Shown here: one piece after another, positions 9,518 through 17,500 of the stretch | How the letters are laid out: every line of letters starts with the position of its first letter | Numbering within the stretch: the stretch's first letter is position 1 | NCBI GenBank assembly: GCA_020356005.1 | Contig: CP070629.1 | Coordinates: 2,179,783 to 2,213,499, forward strand | Source of the DNA: Thermoplasmata archaeon | GTDB taxonomy: Archaea > Thermoplasmatota > Penumbrarchaeia > JAEHCK01 > GCA-020356005 | Direction: 5' to 3' | DNA length: 33,717 nt | Position numbers and translations under genes: made by a program | Notes under the pieces: generated by a model | Told to the model about the DNA's origin: nothing | The model's input: the letters and a program-made list of their open reading frames with translations, nothing else | The model's database searches: none

Positions 9518-11461
9518 ATGATGGTTTCAAAACCAGAACCGAATAACAATTTTTTTAATTACTGTAAGTGTTTTTTAACCAATGAGATAGAAATTATTGC
9601 TTTATTAATTATATTTGCTATCTGGTATTTCCAGAATATTCCAGGTGCGTTCGTATCATCCGATGCACTTTACGCTGATGTAGCACATCACTATTTTAAA
9701 GGTGATTTTCATTATTATTACGATGTAAATTTTCGACCACTCACTTTTTATTTTCTGGCATTAGGTGAAGCGATATTTGGCGAGAATTCCTTTGGATACA
9801 TATTCTTTCCAGTAATTTTTGGTCTGGCATCCATATATCTGACATACAAAATTGGTAAAGAGTTAGGCAACAGATATACAGGATTCTTTGCAGCCTTTTT
9901 AATTGGTATAACCCCGTTTTTTGCCAGATTTGTAGTAACCCCGACCCTTGAATCAACACGCACTTTTTTTGTGTTGGCTCTTTTGTACCTTGCTTTAAAA
10001 TATCCCCAAGCTAAAGAAGTGAAGCAGCAGCGACGTACCCTCATACTTATGGGTATAGTTACCGCTTGCGGCTTCACCGCCAAGCAGGATATGATATTTT
10101 TTATTCTGGGAATTTTCATTTACCTTATGGTCCGTGAAAGGAAGTATGTCAAGGGTTTGTTCAAGAAATATTTTTTATATGCTAAAGATGTACGTTTAAT
10201 AAAAAGCACGATTAAAACTAAACGTATATCTTTATTCTCATTTCTCGGCATTGGAGTTTTACTGGGATTAATAAGCAAGTTTACCCTGGACTATTTCTGG
10301 ACGGGGTTATCCCCGGAAAAACAAAATAGTGTTTCAGGCAAACTCCCACCGCTTTTAAGATTTTCCATAACGAATCCGGAACTGATCTTCAGCTGGATTT
10401 ATTTCATTTTGGTTGGAATTATTTTTTTCATTATTTTTTGGATAATTTTCATTATCATAGCCAATGATTTAAAGATGACTTTAAGATGGCTGTTTAAACC
10501 AAGAAAATTGAATAGAATACAAAAAATATTAGGATATTTTGTTGTTGCATTTGCTTGTCTTTTTATTATTTATATTCCATTTTTGACATTACCTCATTAT
10601 CTGATCTATAGAATTATTCTAAATCTCTTTGGTGATTTTATCGGCATTTATTCTACTGCCACTTCAGCAGGCGGTGGAGAGCATATTGTGGAACTTGCCG
10701 GAAATGTTTATACCAAGCCTCCGATCTGGGCATACAGCTACTGGATCTATCAATACCTGGGCTTCACTTTTGTTATAGGATTAATTATCGCCATCTTCTA
10801 TTCGATTTTCCTCTTCATAACAAAAGATAAAAACAAGACCCGTATATTTATTCTATTCTACTTCTTTATTGCCATACCATTAATTCTTTACCATGTCCGC
10901 TCAATTAAACTCTTTTACCATATATTCCCTCTTTTCCCGTTGTTTGCTATCTATATCTCGACGCATATTTTTGATGCTGCCAAACGATTATCTTCAAAAA
11001 TTAAAGTTTTATCCGGAAAAAACACACCAATGGTTGTAGGTGCTCTCTGCTGCATCATCTTACTTTTAATACCGACTTCTCCGCTTTTTACTACGCTACA
11101 GGATCCCGATATCAAAACGGATTCCGGTTACGATACCGTATCAGAGATGGTCATCGAGTACGCAGATAACCACTCCAATGAAACCGTATTCGTCCTGGCC
11201 CATGACGCATACACCCTGGAATATTACATGGGCGACGATACGCCTGATAATGTGGTAACAATCGATAGACTGTGGGCTAATATAACAGAGGATGAAATCC
11301 TGGATTTGCTTAGAGCAGGCGAAATAGATCTTATTGTTGAATTCGATGATCCCAGAACGGAAGATACAGAAATCAATGAGTACTTCATACAAAACGCCAT
11401 ATCAGAAGTAAAGTTGGAGAATACAAGCACCGGAACAATTGTTTATTATATGAAAAATTGA
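9518..11461 (+). CDS. GT39/ArnT-like multi-pass membrane glycosyltransferase
   Basis: A 647-residue membrane protein with roughly ten or more hydrophobic helices and a C-terminal soluble domain (about 530-647). The first extracytoplasmic loop contains SSDALYADVAHHYFKGDFHYYYD, with acidic residues where GT-C enzymes bind the lipid-phosphate sugar donor. It is followed by RPLTFYFLALGEAIFG. This is the pattern of dolichyl-phosphate-mannose protein mannosyltransferase, ArnT and PMT_2 families, which move sugars from polyprenyl phosphate to protein or lipid outside the membrane. Two ATGs lie in tandem (9518, 9521), and GGTGA at 9509-9513 gives better spacing (7 bases) to the second. The donor could be made by the GT2 at 1701. 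Acceptor unknown. Confidence 0.82.
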   Translation: MMVSKPEPNNNFFNYCKCFLTNEIEIIALLIIFAIWYFQNIPGAFVSSDALYADVAHHYFKGDFHYYYDVNFRPLTFYFLALGEAIFGENSFGYIFFPVIFGLASIYLTYKIGKELGNRYTGFFAAFLIGITPFFARFVVTPTLESTRTFFVLALLYLALKYPQAKEVKQQRRTLILMGIVTACGFTAKQDMIFFILGIFIYLMVRERKYVKGLFKKYFLYAKDVRLIKSTIKTKRISLFSFLGIGVLLGLISKFTLDYFWTGLSPEKQNSVSGKLPPLLRFSITNPELIFSWIYFILVGIIFFIIFWIIFIIIANDLKMTLRWLFKPRKLNRIQKILGYFVVAFACLFIIYIPFLTLPHYLIYRIILNLFGDFIGIYSTATSAGGGEHIVELAGNVYTKPPIWAYSYWIYQYLGFTFVIGLIIAIFYSIFLFITKDKNKTRIFILFYFFIAIPLILYHVRSIKLFYHIFPLFPLFAIYISTHIFDAAKRLSSKIKVLSGKNTPMVVGALCCIILLLIPTSPLFTTLQDPDIKTDSGYDTVSEMVIEYADNHSNETVFVLAHDAYTLEYYMGDDTPDNVVTIDRLWANITEDEILDLLRAGEIDLIVEFDDPRTEDTEINEYFIQNAISEVKLENTSTGTIVYYMKN

Positions 11462-11594
11462 GGTTTAAATTCAGGAGGCAGGAAGCGGTTTGTTTTGGTT
11501 AGGTTCTAGGTTCTATTTTCTGGGTTCCAGGGTGACTGAAATTGATTAAAATTACCCAGGGGCCTGACCTCCGGCCCAGAATAGAATTGATTTT
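11462..11594. other. Intergenic 3' flank with 'ggttctag' words
   Basis: No gene. It contains the words GGTTAGGTTCTAGGTTCTA and GGGTTCCAGGGT, the reverse complement of the 'aacctagaacct' words found at 14473-14506 and 17456-17483. These short reiterated words appear to mark intergenic DNA in this genome. Confidence 0.5.
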
Positions 11595-11695
11595 ATGCGG
11601 ATAATTCTTTATTTTTAATGATTTTATACCGAATTATCCTGGTCTGAAAATCGACATTATTTGTACTTGGCTAAACCTTAGCGAACGATTTTCAG
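11595..11695 (+). ncRNA. Candidate structured element, two hairpins, copy 1
   Basis: Begins with ATGCG. Stem 1 pairs GGATAATTC (11599-11607) with GAATTATCC (11631-11639) around a 23-base loop. Stem 2 pairs CTGAAAATCG (11644-11653) with CGATTTTCAG (11686-11695). The stem 2 loop ends with CTTGGCTAAACCTTAGCG. A second copy at 14235-14335 is exactly collinear with no gaps. In stem 1, five of nine pairs differ between the copies yet remain paired. This is strong evidence for a selected fold in RNA or single-stranded DNA. The class is unknown to me: an ncRNA, a 3' UTR structure, or a mobile-element or recombination site. Orientation is assigned arbitrarily to the plus strand, downstream of the GT39 gene. 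Confidence 0.55.
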
Positions 11696-11717
11696 CCTCC
11701 GGCCTCCGGTTTTGCAT

Positions 11718-12245
11718 TTACTTTTTCGGAATTTTCCGGATAACTTTTGCCGGTACACCGGCGACTATAGTATCGGCTGGTACATCCTCGCGCACCACGG
11801 CACCCGCGCCGACGATTGCGCGTTTGCCGATGGAAACGCCCGGGAAGATTACGGTGTTTGAGCCGAGCCACGCATCGTCGCCGATTCTCACCGGTGCGGT
11901 TTTTATTAGATGTTTTCTGGCGTACTCGTTTTTCACCAGTACAGAGTTGTTCGGTGCAGAAGATACTATGATGGTAACATTGGGCGCGATGCTGACCCTC
12001 TCTCCGATTGTTAATTTACTTTCCGTGCCCTCTGTATCGACAATGACAGTGAAGTTCTGGTTGATGTAGCTGTCTTTGCCTATCTTAACTCCCAGGTCCC
12101 TCAGAAAGGTCAGTCTAACATCGTGATTGGGATGCGATGCCGCAATATGCCTCCTCGTCTCGTAGGGCATTTTACGCCTGAAGCTGATTAGAAATTTATT
12201 TGGAAAGTGCTTGAAAAGCAGCCTGAACAATAGTATGGAGGTCAT
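11718..12245 (-). CDS. Left-handed beta-helix acyltransferase (maltose/galactoside O-acetyltransferase-like)
   Basis: A 175-residue hexapeptide-repeat transferase. Isoleucine-rich hexapeptide turns run from LGVKIGKDSYINQNF to the C-terminus. The terminal coil IGDDAWLGSNTVIFPGVSIGKRAIVGAGAVV, followed by VPADTIVAGVPAKVIRKI, is the signature of the NodL/LacA/Maa acetyltransferase group. These enzymes trimerise and transfer acetyl from acetyl-CoA to sugar hydroxyls or amines. The catalytic His usually found near the middle of the helix is not obvious in this reading. The ATG at 12245 lies about 25 bases from a TATA-like box (12266-12279), so the mRNA may be nearly leaderless. It is convergent with the GT39-like gene and likely decorates the same glycan. 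Confidence 0.88.
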   Translation of the reverse strand: MTSILLFRLLFKHFPNKFLISFRRKMPYETRRHIAASHPNHDVRLTFLRDLGVKIGKDSYINQNFTVIVDTEGTESKLTIGERVSIAPNVTIIVSSAPNNSVLVKNEYARKHLIKTAPVRIGDDAWLGSNTVIFPGVSIGKRAIVGAGAVVREDVPADTIVAGVPAKVIRKIPKK

Positions 12246-12265
12246 GGTGCCTCAACTTCGCCGAA

Positions 12266-12279
12266 TGCATATATAATCT
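12266..12279 (-). promoter_or_regulatory. TATA-like box of the acyltransferase gene
   Basis: On the minus strand the sequence reads GATTATATATGC, centred about 27 bases before the ATG at 12245. This is classic archaeal spacing for a transcript starting at or just before the start codon. Confidence 0.5.
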
Positions 12280-12551
12280 TTTCGATTTTAAACGTTGTTA
12301 TTCGAAATCAAATGATTTTAAATAATTTCGTTGTCAAAGGGTCAAAGAGTCGAAGAGTCGGGAGTCGGTACTCGATAGTACGAGTGGAAAAGTAGAAGTG
12401 TGGAAAAGTGTAAGAGTGCAAAATTGTACTTTAAAATCTTTTAACCATAGTTGAAAATTGCCATATTTAATATAATGCGTCAAAATCCAAATGGAAAGAT
12501 TTAATTAATTAAAATCGTGTTCAAAATGCAGGCGTGAGATTATAATTGTGA
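12280..12551. other. Intergenic region with short tandem words
   Basis: No gene seen. It contains near-tandem short words: AAAGAGTCGAAGAGTCGGGAGTCGG around 12342-12366 and GTGGAAAAGT repeated at 12385 and 12401. AT-rich sequence from 12420 to 12540 probably holds the promoter for the BshC-like gene. The BshC-like reading frame is open from 12552. Confidence 0.4.
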
Positions 12552-12653
12552 GATGATATTCTGCAGTTCGACGAATACTTTTTAGAGCTATTAAGCGGAG
12601 CGCGGGAGCAAGATGAGGTTCTCTCGAAGCTAACCGGGCCTGTAATAAAAACC

Positions 12654-14144
12654 GTGAGCGAGGGAGTACAGCTTGCGATAGATTACTATAACAAATTCGA
12701 AGCTACCGAAAGTGTTCTTGCCGCACGCAGGTGTATTGCTAAGGCCATCCGGGATTACCACAAGCGCGCCGGTATTTTGGATGATAAAATCGAAGCCGAA
12801 CTTGCGAAGCTTACCGACCCGGCGGCGCTGGTGGTGGAGGTTGCACACCAGCCGAACATATTTCCATTTTCCGGTTATTATAAAAAATTGGTGCTCGGTA
12901 AAATCCTAGGGGATAGACTTTCCGAACGGCTGGATGTCCCCGTTTCCGTTTCCTTCGGGTTCGTCGACCAGGATTTTGCCAATCCCAAGTGGTTCAGGCG
13001 CACGAACCTACCCGATATATACTCCCAGGAGGGCGTTCTGGTATTGAAGCTGCCGGTTTCGCGCAGAACCAAAAAGGCCATGCATGCAGTGCCGCCTCCT
13101 GATGATAAGCAGGTACAGGCATGGAAGACCGTCTTGGAGAACTGGCTCACCAACAATATCCGCAGGTTCAATAAGATGATCAAGAGCGATTACAGTATGT
13201 TCGGGTATGAAGAGGGATATGTTCTTGACAAGGGAAAGTCAAATGTAATCCGCGGCAGGATGAACAGGGTGTACGAACTGATTGACGAATGTCAAAAACT
13301 GGCGGGATCCATAACCGAATTCAACGGATTCTTCACCGCCAGGCTGACGCACCATTACTGGCAGTATCCCATTCTATTTTATGACTATAGTAAAATCCAG
13401 TACTGTTTCGAGCCTGAATACCGGCGGTTCTTAACTTCCGGCGATTTAATGAGCCGTTACGCCGAGATCTTTGCGGAGACCTATCATAGTGTTCGCGACC
13501 ATGATATAACATTCGATTTTAACCTGCCCCCGGGTGACCAGGCACCGCTGTGGTACCAGTGCAAATGCGGCGGGAAGATCGATGTTAGTTTCGACCAACC
13601 GACAAGCGGGCCTGAAGGGTCGGATACGGGCACGGTGGAGTTCCGGTACGATCCATGCCCGGAGTGCGGTGCGCAGATCGCTGAGAATTTCGAGGAAGGC
13701 GGTACAATTGAAATAAACGAACGGGCCTCACCGCGCGCGGCGTTCCGACCCATTCTCATCGCCAATACGCTCCAGCCCTCCATATTCGTGTCGGGGCTGG
13801 CGGCATCTGGGTTCCATATGATATCGCGAGGAATAGCCTCCGAGCTCTCTGTACCGCTGCCGCCGTACATAATCTGGCCTGGCGGTGATGATTACAGGAG
13901 CCTGGCGAAAATGGTTGCCGAGCTTACCAAAGCCCAACTCGAGCAAAAACCTTCCACCGAACTTACGATGAAAGATAAAAAAATTCTTGATAACTATCCC
14001 AATACGATATCCACCATCCCGAGCATAATCGACTATCTAGTTAATATCGGCCCCTCCGAACTGGCTGCTGCATGGGAAGAACACCTGATTAATAACAACG
14101 ATTTAACCTCAGTCCCTAAACTACCTAGTCTCTTTGATTCGTAG
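12654..14144 (+). CDS. BshC-like protein with inserted zinc ribbon
   Basis: 496 residues from the GTG at 12654, the first ordinary start codon in frame. The frame is open and protein-like back to 12552, reading DDILQFDEYFLELLSG and onward. That would bring the N-terminus to the length usual before the BshC nucleotide-like motif, so the true start is probably upstream. The motif AHQPNIFPFSGYYKK (residues 64-78) matches the GQQ-G-(F/L)-G-P-YTIYK region of BshC. SFGFVDQDF resembles its SEDHDF stretch, and RPILIANTLQPSIFVSG fits the C-terminal part. A four-cysteine zinc ribbon is inserted at about 303-338 (CKCGG and CPEC). Known BshC adds cysteine to glucosaminyl-malate in bacillithiol synthesis. 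The role in an archaeon is inferred only. A PIG-L deacetylase (BshB-like family) lies 565 bases downstream. Confidence 0.68.
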   Translation: MSEGVQLAIDYYNKFEATESVLAARRCIAKAIRDYHKRAGILDDKIEAELAKLTDPAALVVEVAHQPNIFPFSGYYKKLVLGKILGDRLSERLDVPVSVSFGFVDQDFANPKWFRRTNLPDIYSQEGVLVLKLPVSRRTKKAMHAVPPPDDKQVQAWKTVLENWLTNNIRRFNKMIKSDYSMFGYEEGYVLDKGKSNVIRGRMNRVYELIDECQKLAGSITEFNGFFTARLTHHYWQYPILFYDYSKIQYCFEPEYRRFLTSGDLMSRYAEIFAETYHSVRDHDITFDFNLPPGDQAPLWYQCKCGGKIDVSFDQPTSGPEGSDTGTVEFRYDPCPECGAQIAENFEEGGTIEINERASPRAAFRPILIANTLQPSIFVSGLAASGFHMISRGIASELSVPLPPYIIWPGGDDYRSLAKMVAELTKAQLEQKPSTELTMKDKKILDNYPNTISTIPSIIDYLVNIGPSELAAAWEEHLINNNDLTSVPKLPSLFDS

Positions 14145-14234
14145 TTAAAATTAAAGGGACACATCCCCTCTTTGATTAAATAATGCTTATTAATACTACC
14201 AAGTCTCAAATACTACAGATGAATCTAAGATTAT
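14145..14234. repeat. Intergenic repeat with 'actaccaagtctcaaat' words
   Basis: No gene. TACTACCAAGTCTCAAATA at about 14195-14213 recurs at 30165-30183 and relates to CAAATACTACAAAA at 50-63. It flanks the second structured element. Confidence 0.5.
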
Positions 14235-14335
14235 ATGCGAAGGCTTACAAATTTCATTTCGGTTATATAGTAAGCCTTCTGTCCTGAAAATCGATAAAAT
14301 CTATGCTTGGTTAAACCTTCGCGTTCGATTTTCAG
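14235..14335 (+). ncRNA. Candidate structured element, two hairpins, copy 2
   Basis: Collinear with 11595-11695 without a gap. ATGCG is followed by stem 1 GAAGGCTTAC (14239-14248) with GTAAGCCTTC (14270-14279) around a 21-base loop. Stem 2 pairs CTGAAAATCGA (14284-14294) with TCGATTTTCAG (14325-14335), and its loop holds CTTGGTTAAACCTTCGCG. Primary sequence is conserved in stem 2 and its loop, whereas stem 1 is conserved mainly in pairing. It lies 90 bases after the stop of the BshC-like gene. Function unknown. It could be an RNA or a DNA hairpin used by a recombinase or transposase encoded elsewhere. Confidence 0.55.
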
Positions 14336-14670
14336 TACCAAAACTACCAAGGAAATCCCAAAATCAAATACTACCAAGGCCCCGCCCCCTTTGCGTTTTC
14401 GAACAGGAAAGCGCAAAACCGCGAAAGAAGTTCTTGCCAATCCAAGACAGGTAACCTCAGCAGATTGTAATCACCCTAGAACCTCGAACTTAGAACCTAG
14501 AACCTAATTAAAGTAAACTGCCTCCCGCCACCTGGCTCCTGCCAGCGCTTATAATTGGTATTAAATCGAAGCGACCTGGATAGAATCTAAATTAATCAGT
14601 ATATAATCAATAAAAAATCAAAATCATTGAATGTAAGCAAATCATTAAAATAATAAAAAATGGTACAGTA
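14336..14670. repeat. Gene-free region with dispersed repeat words
   Basis: No gene. It contains the words CAAATACTACCAAGG, AACAGGAAAGCGCAAAACCGCG (resembling the AACAGGAAAACAGGAAAGG block near 86-104), repeated TAGAACCT words at 14479-14506, and a CTCCTGCCAGCG block (14536-14580) that matches 427-475 over about 45 bases. AT-rich sequence follows up to the PIG-L gene. Confidence 0.5.
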
Positions 14671-14709
14671 ATTGTTATATTTATGTAAAAAATTCTGTGG
14701 TGTGATCAT

Positions 14710-15345
14710 ATGAATTTTGAGGAAGATCATCGAGTAATAGCTCTTGGAGCACATCCGGACGATATTGAACTAGGCTGTGGTGGGTTTTTGTCGAAGCTTA
14801 AAAGCAAAAAGGCAGAAACCTGGTATGTTGCAATGTCCAAGTGTAACAACCAATTCTCAGAGGATGAGAAGGATACACTGGTAAAGGAGCAGGCCTGCGC
14901 TGCGGAGGTTTTAGGGTTACAGAACTGCACAATACACGATTTTCCTAATAAGGAACTGCCAGAGTACCGGCGGGAAATCATGGATATTTTCAATGAGCTC
15001 CAGGGCAAACTCAATCCTACGATTGTTCTTATCCCGCACATAAAGGATCCGCATCAGGACCATTCAACGGTAGGGTACTGTGCGATTAGGACATTCCGCA
15101 GTGGAGAGACCATTCTTCAATATGAAATATTAAGACATGGAAGTGCAACCTTTACACCAAATTTATACATTAACATCACAGATTTTATCGATACTAAAAT
15201 AAAGGCAATCCAATGTTATGCCAGCCAGAAAGTGAAGCGAAAATTTTTTGATGAGGACAGCTACAGGGCTTTGGCACGAACACGGGGTACCCAGTGCGGG
15301 TACGAGTATGCAGAGGGTTTCGAAATCTACAGGATGTACTGGTAA
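14710..15345 (+). CDS. PIG-L/LmbE family N-acetylglucosamine deacetylase
   Basis: A 211-residue zinc hydrolase. The zinc and catalytic motif AHPDD is at residues 14-18 and the second metal-binding motif HQDH at 115-118 (PHQDHSTVG). Length and motif spacing are normal for PIG-L proteins, including GlcNAc-PI deacetylase, MshB and BshB, which remove acetyl from GlcNAc attached to a carrier. The ATG at 14710 has GGTG seven bases upstream, and a TATATTTATG block lies near 14676-14687. It is convergent with the epimerase at 15359, only 13 bases away. In this neighbourhood it may deacetylate a glycan or lipid-linked amino sugar. A BshB-like role with the BshC-like gene is a hypothesis. Confidence 0.92.
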   Translation: MNFEEDHRVIALGAHPDDIELGCGGFLSKLKSKKAETWYVAMSKCNNQFSEDEKDTLVKEQACAAEVLGLQNCTIHDFPNKELPEYRREIMDIFNELQGKLNPTIVLIPHIKDPHQDHSTVGYCAIRTFRSGETILQYEILRHGSATFTPNLYINITDFIDTKIKAIQCYASQKVKRKFFDEDSYRALARTRGTQCGYEYAEGFEIYRMYW

Positions 15346-15358
15346 GTTTGAGTTCTAT

Positions 15359-16336
15359 CTAACTAAGATTATTCTTACGCCATTCAAATTCCAAACTCAA
15401 ACCCTCGTGCAGAGCTGTTTTTGGATTAAATCCCAATATACTTTTTGCCTTCGATATGTCATAAACGAAATCGAATGTAATTGTGCTATCAGGCGCGCTC
15501 TTGTACTCAATGTTCGGTTCGGCACTTTTACCGATATCCGATAGAATTTTTAATAAATCGTTTATTGAACAGCCCTTACCAGCGCCGATATTAAAGATAT
15601 CGAATTTATTGTGTTCCAATGCCAGTACAATTGCATTCACAACATCCTCTACATAAATATAATCCCTGAGCTGTTCACCGTCACCGAAGACTATCAGCGG
15701 TTCATTCTTTAGAATCTTATTGATGAATGTGGGTATGGCACGGGCACTAGTATTACCTGGTCCGTATACACTGGAGGGTCGTAATATGGTTACGGGAACA
15801 TTTTCATATTCCGAGAATAATTTCAGTAACTTTTCCATTGTCAGCTTGCATATACCGTAAACATTATCCGGGTTCGTCTCTGTGGTTTCCGTCACCGGCT
15901 CTGATCGGGTAGCACCAAATACTGCCATGCTGCTGAGGTAACACATACATTTCATATCGGTCATGGCCTTAATCAATTCGATTGTGCTTTTCAAGTCGAT
16001 GTTAATCTGGGCGGGCCCGTTTTTTACTACATCCCCCGCACCTGAAATTTGTGTTGCCAGATGTATCAGGGTGTCATACCCTTTTAAGCGGTCTTGGACT
16101 GACTCGAGATTTTTGGGATCTGCAAGATCGCATTTGATACAATGCAAACTGCCTTTTGACTGATTACTGCTGGATTCAGTTATCTCAATGAAGTCTGCAA
16201 GCCTGGCGAATTTTGCCTCATCACGTATCAAGCAGGTGACGCTTGCACCGCTTTGTACGAGTTTTTTTGTTAAATGCGAGCCGATGAAGCCGGTTGCGCC
16301 TGTGAGCAATATTTCCCGATTTTGTAATGACGTCAT
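15359..16336 (-). CDS. NAD-dependent epimerase/dehydratase
   Basis: An extended short-chain dehydrogenase of 325 residues from ATG 16336. A GTG at 16345 gives three more residues and starts just after the upstream gene's stop. The Rossmann motif is LLTGATGFIGSHL near the N-terminus. The catalytic region has YLSSMAVFG and the YxxxK pair in VYGICKL. It then has RPSSVYGPGN and FGDGEQLRDYIYVEDV, the segment typical of sugar-nucleotide epimerases and dehydratases. The upstream epimerase ends three bases before, so both are one transcription unit. It likely interconverts a UDP- or dTDP-sugar for the glycan genes. Substrate not assignable. Confidence 0.88.
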   Translation of the reverse strand: MTSLQNREILLTGATGFIGSHLTKKLVQSGASVTCLIRDEAKFARLADFIEITESSSNQSKGSLHCIKCDLADPKNLESVQDRLKGYDTLIHLATQISGAGDVVKNGPAQINIDLKSTIELIKAMTDMKCMCYLSSMAVFGATRSEPVTETTETNPDNVYGICKLTMEKLLKLFSEYENVPVTILRPSSVYGPGNTSARAIPTFINKILKNEPLIVFGDGEQLRDYIYVEDVVNAIVLALEHNKFDIFNIGAGKGCSINDLLKILSDIGKSAEPNIEYKSAPDSTITFDFVYDISKAKSILGFNPKTALHEGLSLEFEWRKNNLS

Positions 16337-16348
16337 AGATTTCACATT

Positions 16349-17377
16349 TTAATTTGATTTTTTATTATTTTGAACGGTACTATACCACTTGATGTGTTCT
16401 GCCAGCCCCTCCCTGAGTGTAATTTTCGGATTGTATCCCAGTTTATCCTTGGCGGAGGTGATGGCCAGTTCCACGCCTGTCAAAGCTGCCCCACCTCCAT
16501 CACCACCTACATCCTTGGCGGGAGCGACTCGGTATTCTGGTTGAAGCTTACCAGTACCACTTATTTCTGTTGAAAGTTCAATAACCAATTCCGCAAGCTC
16601 CTTTGCTGTATAGGGCTTACCGGAAGATATATTGAAAGTACCCTTGACATCGCTCTGAGCCTGTTTAATTGCCGAAACGATGGCGGATACGGCATCGTCA
16701 ATGTAAACGGTCTCTCTCAATTCCGTACCCTCGCCGAAGATAACCGGTGGTTTATTCTGGGCCACCGTTCGTATAACGGAGGGTATCAACCTGGTGCTGT
16801 CTGCGGGTGTACCCGGTCCGTAAATACCTGCATACCGGAGAACGGTAACCGAGATGTTTTTTTGTTGACCGTAAAGTGTCAAAAATTTCTCGGCGGCAAG
16901 TTTACACACACCGTATATATTTATTGGATCGGTGGGATGATGCTCGTCTATTGGTGAATATATTGTCGGGCCGTATATCATATACGAACTGGAAAAACAA
17001 ATACCCTTGAGAGCTGGAAGATGTTTCAGGAGGTCTACCGTTCCTGATATGTCTCTGTCTATTACCGATTGGGCATGGACTTTAATGTCTTTTGAATCTT
17101 CAATGATGGAAGCTAGATGAACTAAATAATCCACATCCTCCAGATCGATTTTGCACGCAACCAGGTCAACTTCCCTCGTCAGATCGGCCAAAACGAACTG
17201 TAAGTTCTCCAACTCATCTTTATTATGGCCGTCATTATCCCACGGGTCTTTTACAGGTTCAATATCCAGTGCTACGATTTTTGAAGAATATCGTTGTAAA
17301 TAATTAGTCAAAGCTAGTCCCAGCTGGCCGCAAGCACCAGTAACCAATATTTTCTTAAATTTGAGTTCTTCTCCCAT
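16349..17377 (-). CDS. NAD-dependent epimerase/dehydratase
   Basis: An extended short-chain dehydrogenase of 342 residues from ATG 17377 (MGEELKFKKILVTGACGQLG). The frame stays open to an ATG at 17452, but that adds a hydrophobic 25-residue leader not expected in this family, encoded by AT-rich sequence that more likely holds the promoter. Rossmann motif TGACGQLG, catalytic CFSSSYMIYG and YxxxK in IYGVCKL, then RYAGIYGPGT and FGEGTELRETVYIDD. It is the first gene of a tandem pair with 15359-16336, and the two are distant paralogues by motif order. A glycine-rich GGDGGGAA insert precedes the C-terminus. Role in sugar-nucleotide supply is inferred. Confidence 0.87.
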   Translation of the reverse strand: MGEELKFKKILVTGACGQLGLALTNYLQRYSSKIVALDIEPVKDPWDNDGHNKDELENLQFVLADLTREVDLVACKIDLEDVDYLVHLASIIEDSKDIKVHAQSVIDRDISGTVDLLKHLPALKGICFSSSYMIYGPTIYSPIDEHHPTDPINIYGVCKLAAEKFLTLYGQQKNISVTVLRYAGIYGPGTPADSTRLIPSVIRTVAQNKPPVIFGEGTELRETVYIDDAVSAIVSAIKQAQSDVKGTFNISSGKPYTAKELAELVIELSTEISGTGKLQPEYRVAPAKDVGGDGGGAALTGVELAITSAKDKLGYNPKITLREGLAEHIKWYSTVQNNKKSN

Positions 17378-17452
17378 CTGAACTAATAAAGTGTGTTTTG
17401 ATATTAATGATTTATCTAGCGATATTATAATAAAATAAATCGATGGACCCAA

Positions 17453-17500
17453 AACATAGAACCTTGAACCTTGAACCTAGAACCTGATTATATTGCTTTT
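17453..17500. repeat. 'aacctagaacct' word repeat
   Basis: The short reiteration TAGAACCTTGAACCTTGAAC and AACCTAGAACCTGATTATAT lies in the gap between two minus-strand genes. Similar words occur at 14473-14506 and, inverted, at 11497-11515. CCTGATTATATTGCTTT recurs at 27529-27545. Confidence 0.5.

Noticed and set aside
13484-13946. Minus-strand ORFs opposite the BshC-like gene
   Set aside because: Antisense shadows. The plus-strand product has recognisable family motifs and a zinc ribbon.
17378-17452. Upstream extension of the epimerase to ATG 17452
   Set aside because: It adds a hydrophobic leader not found in this cytoplasmic enzyme family, and the DNA is AT-rich promoter-like sequence.
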